Source of the DNA: Candidatus Nitronereus thalassa
Lineage (GTDB): Bacteria; Nitrospirota; Nitrospiria; Nitrospirales; UBA8639
NCBI RefSeq assembly: GCF_032191465.1
Contig: NZ_JAQOUE010000001.1
Span: 744,001 to 808,000 of the forward strand
Direction: 5' to 3'
DNA length: 64,000 bases
Shown: positions 53,901 through 61,456 of the stretch, piece after piece
How positions within the stretch are numbered: position 1 is the first letter of the stretch
Layout of the letters: every line of letters begins with the position of its first letter
Translations under genes and position numbers: made by a program
Notes under the pieces: generated by a model
Databases searched by the model: none
Seen by the model: the letters and a program-made list of their open reading frames with translations, nothing else
What the model was told of the DNA's origin: nothing

Positions 53901-54728
53901 ATGAATTTTTCAGAAGACCAAATTACCCGCTATAGCCGACATATTCTGCTTCCGGAAGTCGGGGGCAAAGGGCAAAAGAAAATCTCCCAGGCCAAAGTGT
54001 TTGTGGTTGGAGCAGGTGGGTTAGGCTCACCTGTAGCCTTGTATTTGGCTGCGGCTGGAATTGGCACCATCGGGTTGATTGATAGCGATGTGGTCGATAT
54101 GTCCAATCTGCAGAGGCAAGTATTGCATCACACGCCAGACGTTGGCCGTCCTAAAGTACTTTCGGCAAAGGAAAAAATACTCGCGATTAATCCTGACGTG
54201 AAGGTTGAAACCCATGAGGCTCGGTTCACCGCGGACAATGCCCTGGAGTTAATTAAGCCTTATGACATTGTGATTGATGGAGTGGATAACTTTCCGGCAA
54301 AATTTTTAATTAATGATGCCTGCTACTTTGCAGACAAACCATTAGTCCATGGCGGCATTTTACGGTTTGATGGGCGAGTGTTTTCCATCATCCCAAAAAA
54401 ATCCGCATGTTACCGCTGCATCTTTAAAGAACCGCCCCCTTCGGGACTGGTCCCCAGCTGCCAGGAAGCTGGAATTATTGGCGTTGTAGCCGGGATTATT
54501 GGTACGATTCAAGCTACAGAAGCGCTCAAAATTATTTTAGGCATCGGTCAACCGCTCACGGATCGTATTTTGGATTTCGATGCCCGGACGACGAATTTCC
54601 GTGAAATCAAAACAAAACGAAACCCCAATTGTAAATTGTGTGGGGACAGACCAGAGATCACGGCCCTTTTTGAACATGAACAGGAAGTCTGCGAACTTCG
54701 CACGCCTGGCACCGTAGGCATCAAGTAA
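53901..54728 (+). CDS. moeB: MoeB/ThiF-type E1-like adenylyltransferase, copy 1
   Basis: This 275-residue E1-like enzyme has the Rossmann loop GAGGLGSPVALYLAAAGIG (residues 37-55), DSDVVDMSNLQRQVLH, NAND-like DGVDNFPAKFLINDACY, and two CxxC pairs for zinc (YRCIF region and CKLC). No C-terminal rhodanese domain. It adenylates the C-terminal Gly of a sulfur carrier. A close paralogue lies 2.6 kb away (56567), so each may serve its own carrier. Confidence 0.93.
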   Translation: MNFSEDQITRYSRHILLPEVGGKGQKKISQAKVFVVGAGGLGSPVALYLAAAGIGTIGLIDSDVVDMSNLQRQVLHHTPDVGRPKVLSAKEKILAINPDVKVETHEARFTADNALELIKPYDIVIDGVDNFPAKFLINDACYFADKPLVHGGILRFDGRVFSIIPKKSACYRCIFKEPPPSGLVPSCQEAGIIGVVAGIIGTIQATEALKIILGIGQPLTDRILDFDARTTNFREIKTKRNPNCKLCGDRPEITALFEHEQEVCELRTPGTVGIK

Positions 54729-54787
54729 ATGTATCGTTTTCAACATATCGAAGTCTCCAAGACGACAGCGCCAGGAGGGATAGCACC

Positions 54788-56026
54788 ATGGCCAAGATGA
54801 AAGCATTAGTCTGTCGAGAATGTGGGAAAGAATACCCCACTGAAGCCATTCATGTTTGCGAGCTGTGCTTTGGCCCCTTAGAGGTCAAATATAATTATGA
54901 TGAGATTAAAACCAAAGTCTCACGACAATCGATCGAAGCTGGCCCAAAAAGTTTATGGCGTTACCAAGATTTCCTGCCCATTGAAGGCAAGCCCACGGTG
55001 GGCCTGTACGCAGGGTTTACTCCCTTGGTCCGAGCCCATAATTTGGGCGCCTATTTAGGGATTGATGAGCTCTACATCAAAAATGACTGTGTCAATCACC
55101 CAACGCTTTCCTTTAAAGATCGTGTGGTTGCGGTGGCACTCACACGAGCCCGTGAACTCGGATTCGAAACCGCGGCCTGCGCCTCAACAGGAAACTTAGC
55201 CAATTCCGTCGCTGCCCATGCGGCGCAAGCCGGCATGCAATGCTATGTATTTATCCCCGGGGATTTGGAAGCAGCCAAGGTTTTAGGGAACCTCATTTAT
55301 CGTCCCAAGGTTATTGAGATCGAAGGCACCTATGATGATGTCAATCGACTTTGCAGTGAAATTGCCGGTGAACGCCAATGGGCCTTTGTCAATGTCAATG
55401 TCCGTCCCTATTATGCGGAAGGATCGAAGACCTTGGCATATGAGACCGCCGAGCAACTCGGCTGGCGCGCCCCGGATCAAGTCGTGGTACCCATGGCTTC
55501 AGGTTCGCTGCTCACCAAAATTTGGAAAGGGCTCAACGAGTTTAAAACCGTGGGGCTCCTTGATGCCGTCAACACCAAGGTGAATGGTGCCCAAGCGGAA
55601 GGATGCTCTCCCATTGCCACAGCGTACAAACAAGGGCGGGACTTTTTTAAACCGGTAAAGCCGAGCACCATTGCCAAATCACTCGCCATTGGCAACCCAG
55701 CGGATGGATATTATGCCTTAAAGACTGTAGCCGAAAGCGGTGGGGCCATGGATGCCGTCTCGGATGATGAAGTCGTCGAGGGTATTAAACTTTTAGCCCA
55801 AACTGAGGGCATATTTGCGGAAACCGCCGGAGGCGTGACCATTGGCGTTCTTCAGAAATTAGCGAAACAGGGACTCATAAAGCGAGATGATGTCACCGTT
55901 GCCTATATCACCGGAAATGGGCTCAAGACTCAAGAAGCCGTGGTGGACTCGGTAGGTCGCCCTTATCGGATTCCACCCAGTCTGGCCAAATTTGAACAAA
56001 CTTTTGGACAACAGGGGGAAGCATGA
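54788..56026 (+). CDS. thrC: Threonine synthase or O-phosphohomoserine-using paralogue
   Basis: This 412-residue PLP enzyme has an N-terminal zinc-ribbon-like part (CRECGKEYPTEAIHVCELC), the PLP Lys in HPTLSFKDRVVAVALTRARELG, and a threonine-synthase core with ASTGNLANSVAAHAAQAG. It converts O-phosphohomoserine to threonine. AGGAGG precedes the ATG. It sits inside the sulfur-carrier cluster and overlaps the next carrier gene by four bases (ATGA), so an added or different role in sulfur transfer to O-phosphohomoserine is possible but not shown. Confidence 0.9.
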   Translation: MAKMKALVCRECGKEYPTEAIHVCELCFGPLEVKYNYDEIKTKVSRQSIEAGPKSLWRYQDFLPIEGKPTVGLYAGFTPLVRAHNLGAYLGIDELYIKNDCVNHPTLSFKDRVVAVALTRARELGFETAACASTGNLANSVAAHAAQAGMQCYVFIPGDLEAAKVLGNLIYRPKVIEIEGTYDDVNRLCSEIAGERQWAFVNVNVRPYYAEGSKTLAYETAEQLGWRAPDQVVVPMASGSLLTKIWKGLNEFKTVGLLDAVNTKVNGAQAEGCSPIATAYKQGRDFFKPVKPSTIAKSLAIGNPADGYYALKTVAESGGAMDAVSDDEVVEGIKLLAQTEGIFAETAGGVTIGVLQKLAKQGLIKRDDVTVAYITGNGLKTQEAVVDSVGRPYRIPPSLAKFEQTFGQQGEA

Positions 56027-56304
56027 TTACCGTTCGGATTCCCACGCCCCTTCGCCCCATCACTGGCGGCAAAGGAGAAGTCGAAGGAACTGGGGACAGC
56101 GTGAGTGCTCTTATCGATCAATTAAACGGGACTCACCCCGGACTGAAAGATCGCATCTGTGATGAACAAGGCGAGGTGCGGCGGTTCATTAACATTTACG
56201 TCAATGAAGAAGACATCCGGTTTCTCACAGGAAAAGAAACCCCGCTTAAAGATGGCGATGAAGTTTCCATTGTTCCCGCCATTGCCGGAGGCGCCCATGG
56301 CTAA
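56023..56304 (+). CDS. MoaD/CysO-like sulfur carrier with C-terminal AHG extension
   Basis: This 93-residue ubiquitin-fold protein (ITVRIPTPLRPITGGKGEVEGTGDSVSALIDQLNGTHPGLKDRI ... KDGDEVSIVPAIAGG) ends Gly89-Gly90 followed by Ala-His-Gly. The two glycines are the normal terminus of a carrier, so three residues must be removed for activation. The gene starts within the ATGA overlap with thrC and its stop lies over the start of the next gene, which explains the tail's coding constraint. Best match is the CysO-type cysteine-synthesis carrier. Confidence 0.88.
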   Translation: MITVRIPTPLRPITGGKGEVEGTGDSVSALIDQLNGTHPGLKDRICDEQGEVRRFINIYVNEEDIRFLTGKETPLKDGDEVSIVPAIAGGAHG

Positions 56305-56536
56305 ATTACGATATCATATTCGATTTCCCGAAGATAAGATTCCCGAACCCATCATTTACCAAATCGGGCAGGAGTTTAAAGTCATCACGAGCATTCGCCG
56401 AGCTGACGTTCGAGAAACCACGGGATGGATGGATGTGGAGTTCTCCGGAGACACTGAAGAAATCGAACGAGCCATCGTGGGTTTGCGAACTAAAGGAGTC
56501 CAGGTCGACCCGATTGAGTTGAATGTGGTTGAATAA
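56297..56536 (+). CDS. NIL domain protein
   Basis: This 79-residue protein is a single NIL domain (KLRYHIRFPEDKIPEPIIYQIGQEFKVITSIRRADVRETTGWMDVEFSGDTEEIERAIVGLRTKGVQVDPI). NIL domains bind substrates or effectors such as methionine in ABC transporters and are fused to sulfur-insertion proteins. As a stand-alone gene in a sulfur-carrier cluster it may bind a sulfur-containing amino acid. Its start overlaps the carrier's stop region. Confidence 0.88.
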   Translation: MAKLRYHIRFPEDKIPEPIIYQIGQEFKVITSIRRADVRETTGWMDVEFSGDTEEIERAIVGLRTKGVQVDPIELNVVE

Positions 56537-56566
56537 TGCATTTCCTCGAATCCTGAGTACTTAACA

Positions 56567-57367
56567 ATGGAATTTACAGAAGACCAAATCCAACGGTACA
56601 GCCGCCAAATCATTCTTCCAGAGGTAGGAGGCAAAGGCCAGCAAAAACTCAGAGCTGCCAAAGTCCTTCTGGTTGGGGCAGGAGGATTGGGCTCCCCTAT
56701 CGCGCTGTATTTAGGTGCGGCTGGCATCGGCACCATTGGCCTCATCGATGGTGACGTGGTTGATTTGTCGAATTTGCAACGACAAGTCCTGCATACCACT
56801 GCCACGGTTGGAATCCCAAAAGTTGAGTCGGGTCGTCGTCTGTTAGCGGCCTTGAACCCCGACGTCACCATCAACACCTATCAAGAAAATATTGGCGCGG
56901 ACAACATCATGAAACTCATCGCCGACTATGACATCGTGCTTGATGGTTCGGATAATTTTGGCACGCGCTTTCTTGTTAACGATGCCTGTTTCTTCGCGAA
57001 AAAAACGCTTATCTCTGGAAGCATTTTCCGATTTGAAGGACAGCTGACCACGATCAAACCGCATGAAGGATACCCGTGCTATCGATGCTTGTATCCTGAA
57101 CCACCTCCAGCAGGGTTAGTCCCCAATTGCCAAGAAGCCGGGGTGCTCGGTGTCCTGGCGGGCACCATTGGAATTCTTCAGGCCAATGAAGCTGTGAAAG
57201 AAATCTTAGGTTTGGGTGACACTCTTGCGGATCGCTTACTCATATACGATGCCCTCGACATGAAATTCCGAAAAGTGGGCCGCCCCAAAGACCCGAAATG
57301 CCCATTGTGTAGCGCCAACCCCACGATTACCAAACTCGAAGAACATCACGTCTCTTGTAGTATCTAA
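56567..57367 (+). CDS. moeB: MoeB/ThiF-type E1-like adenylyltransferase, copy 2
   Basis: This 266-residue protein is a close paralogue of the enzyme at 53901: GAGGLGSPIALYLGAAGIGTIGLIDGDVVDLSNLQRQVLH, DGSDNFGTRFLVNDACF, and zinc CxxC at YRCLYPEPPP and CPLC. It should activate the MoaD-like carrier just upstream. Having two E1 copies next to two carriers suggests carrier-specific partners. Confidence 0.92.
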   Translation: MEFTEDQIQRYSRQIILPEVGGKGQQKLRAAKVLLVGAGGLGSPIALYLGAAGIGTIGLIDGDVVDLSNLQRQVLHTTATVGIPKVESGRRLLAALNPDVTINTYQENIGADNIMKLIADYDIVLDGSDNFGTRFLVNDACFFAKKTLISGSIFRFEGQLTTIKPHEGYPCYRCLYPEPPPAGLVPNCQEAGVLGVLAGTIGILQANEAVKEILGLGDTLADRLLIYDALDMKFRKVGRPKDPKCPLCSANPTITKLEEHHVSCSI

Positions 57368-57372
57368 TTCAC

Positions 57373-57882
57373 ATGATTTCTATTCCTGCTCATATTTGGG
57401 ATGACATGATTTCCCATGCTCGCTCCCTGGACCCACATGAATGCTGCGGAGTGCTTGCCGGCAAAGATGGGGAGATCTCCGAGCAATACCGCATCACCAA
57501 TATCTTAGCCACGATGTCCGAAGAAGAGCTGGCCACATTTTTCGAAAAAGGTAAGCTTTCAGATCTCAAGAACCTTTCTCCTGAACAACGCGCAGATATT
57601 GCCTTCATCATGGATATGGGAGATTTCTCTGCGGCCGTCAAAGACATCCGTCAAAAAGAATTTACCCTTCCAATTTTTTATCACTCCCATACTTCGAGCC
57701 CGGCACGTCCTTCAGACACGGACATCCAAAAAGCCATGGACTTTGAAGACATGAGAGACAAATTGAATTTTCCCGAACCCCTCCACCTCATCATCTCCCT
57801 GGAAGACAAAGCCAATCCTGTGCTCCGCGCCTACCGCATACAAAACTCCCTATCCTCCGAAGTCGCCATTCAAAAAAAGTAA
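57373..57882 (+). CDS. JAMM/MPN (M67) metalloprotease, Mec/HcyD-like
   Basis: This 169-residue protease has the full JAMM set: Glu23 (HECCGVLAG), H104-x-H106-x7-S114-x2-D117. In mycobacteria Mec+ releases cysteine from the CysO adduct, and HcyD trims a C-terminal residue from HcyS. Both precedents fit a cluster whose carriers have residues past Gly-Gly. It contains an inserted helical segment (MSEEELATFFEKGKLSDLKNLSPEQRADI) not found in minimal JAMM enzymes. It follows the second E1 by 5 bases. Confidence 0.92.
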   Translation: MISIPAHIWDDMISHARSLDPHECCGVLAGKDGEISEQYRITNILATMSEEELATFFEKGKLSDLKNLSPEQRADIAFIMDMGDFSAAVKDIRQKEFTLPIFYHSHTSSPARPSDTDIQKAMDFEDMRDKLNFPEPLHLIISLEDKANPVLRAYRIQNSLSSEVAIQKK

Positions 57883-58082
57883 CCGTCAAAATCTCCCTCA
57901 GAATTATTGATGCATGCTCCCTCCTCCATACACCATGCGTTCCCCATTCTCCACCGTCGCTAGGCCCAGTTTCTTAGATTCCACCTTTATGGATTCTATG
58001 GTATCAAGGTACTAGACTTCTCATTTCTGGCTTGCAATAATGTTCACTACAGCCTTTATTCTCTCCATATAGGAGTTTCCTC

Positions 58083-58454
58083 ATGAAAATCCTTCGGATT
58101 TCGCTCTGCGCAGGACTTATTGTACTTTTTTCCATTCTGTCTTTTCCTTTCACTGTCAAAGCCTTTACCGATGAGCCTGGGAAAATAGGAAGTTTCTACA
58201 GCCCGATTATTCGGGTTGTCCCAGACAAAGGCTTTATTTTGATTAGCACCAATGGGGGCATTCTCTGGGTCCGCGCCAGTGAAGCCGCATTCCCGCACAT
58301 CGAAAAATTACCCGTGGGAGGGCTTCTGGATGTCGTCGTGGAATTCCAAGGCAAGCCCAATCCCCCCATCATCAAATCATGGAAACTCGCCAGCGGTGAT
58401 TCAGCCTGTAACGTGTTTGATGGAACCGCTTGTGTGACTACAGAAAAAAAGTAA
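58083..58454 (+). CDS. Small secreted protein, unknown function
   Basis: This 123-residue protein has a signal peptide (ILRISLCAGLIVLFSILSFPFTVKA) and a beta-rich mature domain (IIRVVPDKGFILISTNGGILWVRASEAA) ending with a Cys pair region (SACNVFDGTACV) that could form a disulfide in the periplasm. I do not recognise it. AGGAG lies about 8 bases before the ATG. Confidence 0.65.
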   Translation: MKILRISLCAGLIVLFSILSFPFTVKAFTDEPGKIGSFYSPIIRVVPDKGFILISTNGGILWVRASEAAFPHIEKLPVGGLLDVVVEFQGKPNPPIIKSWKLASGDSACNVFDGTACVTTEKK

Positions 58455-58807
58455 CTGGCTTTGGGGGAGTGGCAAGAGTAACGATATCTCATCATACTTG
58501 AGACGAAGTCTCCCCAGGTGCTAAGGCTGGTCTTTTTTCGCGAAATTCACACGGTAAAAATTTGCATAAATTTTCTGCCGCTTTTTCGTCGCAACACGAC
58601 TTGAGAGACGACTCAAACCCAGCCTTTCGTAATATCCATCGCCATCTTTGGTCTAGGCTCTACCCCATAATCCTGTCGGTTTGAATAGATACCTGCTCTT
58701 TTCCCGCCATAACCTTGAAGTGGCATTTACCTTTTGGCTAACTTTACGACTCACCAAAGACCGCATGGGGTTTCATAGACAATTTCGGATGTGTCAAGGT
58801 TCCAATC
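58455..58807. other. Intergenic region without recognised gene
   Basis: This 353-base gap between two plus-strand genes has small hairpins (GAGACGAAGTCTC near 58500 and TTGAGAGACGACTCAA near 58601) but no tRNA shape, no clear promoter and no coding frame. The promoter of the J-domain gene should lie in its right part. Confidence 0.35.
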
Positions 58808-59719
58808 ATGATTAACGGCAAAAATTACTACCAAATTCTCGGTGTGCCCGAAGACGCTCTTCTCAAGGAAGTACAGAGTGCCTGGCGGAGATTAGCCAAA
58901 GAAAATCATGAAGATGTCGTACCCGAATGGGAACGGCAAGCCGCCAAGGAGCGGATGATCGTCATCAACGAAGCCTATGCGGTCCTCAGTGACGAAAACA
59001 AGCGGGCCGACTATGACAATGGGCACATGCTTAATGGTGGATCAAAGATTGAACTGGTGAGGAGTCGAGTCAGAAGGGCAAAAGAAATCATTCAAAAACC
59101 ATGCTCGCTGATTACCGTAGAAGATATCAAAATGATCGAGTCCATCATTGATTACCTTGAAAGAAAAAACCAAGAGGCCTGTTTTGCCAAAATGAGTGAT
59201 TTGCTGCTCGAACAACCTAGCATGGCAAAATATACAGTTTCCCTAGCTTTTGATGAACAGCTCTTAAATGTAGAAACACAATTGCTGGACACCCTACTGG
59301 AAAAGGCGTCGTACGTCATCACGTTTGAAAAAGTCTATCTTTATGGAGAAGACATTATTGGGGTAACCGGCAAAGAAAACAAAGAAAGAAATTACAACCA
59401 ACTGGCCCGAATCCTATTCCATCGTCAGGATTTGGCGAAATACTTTGTGTATCCAGCTTTTCAAGAGCAAGTCTCCGGATGCGAAAGCAGCCTCCTTCGA
59501 ACTTTGCTACGCGTTGCCCCGGAAGTCCTGACGCAAGAGGATTTTGACAACTACGTCAATTCCGTCAACGACATCCGCTGGCATATCCATCACAACTTAA
59601 GAAGCTATAACGAACAAGCCATTGACTGGATTCTTCGGGCCAGACCAAACCTTAAGAGAAAACCAGAAAAGAAAAAATCTAAAAAGGAACTGCCCTTTCC
59701 ATTACGGTCAGGGTCATGA
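58808..59719 (+). CDS. J-domain protein with altered HPD motif and a 70-residue tandem repeat
   Basis: This 303-residue protein begins with a DnaJ-type J domain (NYYQILGVPEDALLKEVQSAWRRLAKENHED, residues 6-36, and INEAYAVLSDENKRADYDNG). The HPD tripeptide that stimulates Hsp70 is H34-E35-D36. From about residue 101 the rest consists of a 70-residue repeat: copy 1 (102-170), copy 2 (171-240) aligned without gaps, and a partial copy 3 from 241. Shared positions include LL---Q-MAKY-V--AF-EQ ... E--LL-TLL--A--V. No known domain is recognised there. The tail is Lys-rich. Function unknown. Confidence 0.8.
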   Translation: MINGKNYYQILGVPEDALLKEVQSAWRRLAKENHEDVVPEWERQAAKERMIVINEAYAVLSDENKRADYDNGHMLNGGSKIELVRSRVRRAKEIIQKPCSLITVEDIKMIESIIDYLERKNQEACFAKMSDLLLEQPSMAKYTVSLAFDEQLLNVETQLLDTLLEKASYVITFEKVYLYGEDIIGVTGKENKERNYNQLARILFHRQDLAKYFVYPAFQEQVSGCESSLLRTLLRVAPEVLTQEDFDNYVNSVNDIRWHIHHNLRSYNEQAIDWILRARPNLKRKPEKKKSKKELPFPLRSGS

Positions 59720-59850
59720 ATACAAGATTTTTTAACTATAACTACCCACTATGACCAGGACATTTAACTTAAGATCATTCTTATCAGACTACGTTGCAAA
59801 TCAATGTGGTTTCACAAGACCCAACCCCCAAACAATGCCCTCATTTCCGC

Positions 59851-60105
59851 TCACCCGGCATTCAGTACCGGTTCTTTTAACCCAAATTCATAACCCTGAT
59901 AATTCCCACTGATATGCGAGTAGCGGCGATTAGCCCATGTACTGACCGCTTCTTTATCCGCACCGTAACGCCGATCTAAGACATCATGGAATTTTGTCAT
60001 ATCCCCGTCAATTTGAAGGATATCCTCATCGGTGATTTTATCCCATTTGGCTTTCAGTGGGTCTTGTAGATTTTTCCAAAATCCTATGAACTGTTGTTGA
60101 TTCAT
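59851..60105 (-). CDS. CsbD-like stress-response protein
   Basis: This 84-residue protein matches the CsbD family: NQQQFIGFWKNLQDPLKAKWDKITDEDILQIDGDMTKFHDVLDRRYGADKEAVSTWANRRYSHI. CsbD-like proteins are stress-induced small helical proteins of unclear function. GAGGAG lies six bases before ATG 60105; the longer frame to 60234 is rejected. A long untranslated upstream region with possible structure precedes it. Confidence 0.8.
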   Translation of the reverse strand: MNQQQFIGFWKNLQDPLKAKWDKITDEDILQIDGDMTKFHDVLDRRYGADKEAVSTWANRRYSHISGNYQGYEFGLKEPVLNAG

Positions 60106-60691
60106 AACGTTCTCCTCATATTGTTGGATGAGTACCGATCCTGCCCATAAAAATGGAGAATCGATTGGTGAGTAAATATGATTGGTTTTTCGGTCATACC
60201 GCGTGTGTATATTGCTGCAAGCATCAAGCATCACTCCAGAGAAGACCTCAGGGGAGTGAACTGATGGACTTAATCACTCCGCTCTTTGACCGTGACGGTC
60301 CGGAAAGACCTCTTCAGAAACCTGACATAATGGTCAGCGTTACAGTCACCGTTGCAAAGCAACAGCAATCCTTGGCCCAAGGTGTGGCGTAGAAGCGACG
60401 GGGACGAGGAAATCAGACGCGCATGATAGGAAATCAAAAAGCGCGTGAGATGAGGATGTCAGCGGGGCTCAATACGTCATGAATATACGCTAAACTCTAT
60501 CATGAGGCCAAGTCAAGGAAAATCAAGCTTCCCCCTGCGATCAGAAGCATAAGACTTCCTAGACACAACACAAAATTCCTGTTTAATATCTCGTTTTCTA
60601 ACTTGAGAATATTCCTCAGCGATACGCCTCTCTAAAAAATTACTCCGGCCACGAATACCGAGTCCACAACCGGCTGAGGCCAATATGATCA
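60106..60691. other. Non-coding region with a possible structured RNA
   Basis: This 586-base gap holds no convincing gene. On either strand, GAAGA (60241-60245) can pair with TCTTC (60311-60315), enclosing hairpins GGAGTGA/TCACTCC (60253-60280) and GACCGT/ACGGTC (60288-60300), a three-way junction. It lies about 135 bases upstream of the CsbD start, so it could be part of its leader on the minus strand. Confidence 0.35.
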
Positions 60692-61456
60692 CTACCAGAC
60701 GTTCCCGGCACCCGGTGTGTAGCTTGAAGCAATCACGCTCTTGGCCTGCATGGTTTCACATTTCACAATCCCATCACAATCAACCAATGCGGCCTTTAAT
60801 TTGACGGTGGCTGCAGAAACATCCAACGTAGAAGCATTGATTTTCACCTTGGCCGAAGAGGAAATTTCAATCCCGCTTGATGTCAATTTGATCACATTAC
60901 CATTCGTATCCATGATGTGAACCTGGCCTCCTGAGCCGTCTTTAATCTCGATCCGCTGTCCAGCAGGCGTGCGTAATTCCATCGACTCCTGCCCTTCTTT
61001 ATCATTGATCCGCAATCGCACGCCGCTTCGGGTCTTCAAAGTTTTAAGGTCGTTGTTCCCTTCCCCGTCCATGGACTCCGGCGGTTGGTCTTGTCCGTTC
61101 CACAAGGCCCCGACGACATAGGGGGCGCCGGGGTTGCCTCCTTCAAACGCCACCAAAACCTCATCCCCAACATCTGGAATCCACCAGGTCCCACGTCCCG
61201 CCCCAGCCATTGGGCAGGCGAGACGAGCCCAAACCTGTAACGGAGGTGCTTTACCGACTCCAGGCAACGTACTACCAGATACCTCCGCAGCAGGGGCCCA
61301 CGGCAACTCGACCTGCACCCGACCGAGTTGATCAGGGTCTTTTACGTCGTTGACCAGCGCCGGGTACACGCCGAACCACCGGTCGGCTGGTATTTCGCGG
61401 ATTCGTGGATATGGGCTTGCGTGGTAGGATTGGTTTCTTTCGAATGGTGTTATCAC
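60692..61456 (-). CDS. Contractile injection system spike / baseplate assembly V-type protein
   Basis: This 254-residue protein has an OB-fold domain like gp5/gpV (DRWFGVYPALVNDVKDPDQLGRVQVELPW ... RLACPMAGAGRGTWWIPDVGDEVLVAFEGGNPGAPYVVGALWNG) followed by a repetitive beta-strand C-terminus (RLRINDKEGQESMELRTPAGQRIEIKDGSGGQVHIMDTNGNVIKLTSSGIEI) resembling a needle shaft. It is the puncturing tip of tail-like injection devices. GGAGG six bases before GTG 61456 fixes the start, within the preceding gene by 125 bases. Confidence 0.88.
   Translation of the reverse strand: MITPFERNQSYHASPYPRIREIPADRWFGVYPALVNDVKDPDQLGRVQVELPWAPAAEVSGSTLPGVGKAPPLQVWARLACPMAGAGRGTWWIPDVGDEVLVAFEGGNPGAPYVVGALWNGQDQPPESMDGEGNNDLKTLKTRSGVRLRINDKEGQESMELRTPAGQRIEIKDGSGGQVHIMDTNGNVIKLTSSGIEISSSAKVKINASTLDVSAATVKLKAALVDCDGIVKCETMQAKSVIASSYTPGAGNVW

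Noticed and set aside
60153-60392. A 79-codon plus-strand frame in the gap beyond the CsbD gene
   Set aside because: No ribosome site, no recognisable motifs, and it overlaps hairpin-forming sequence.
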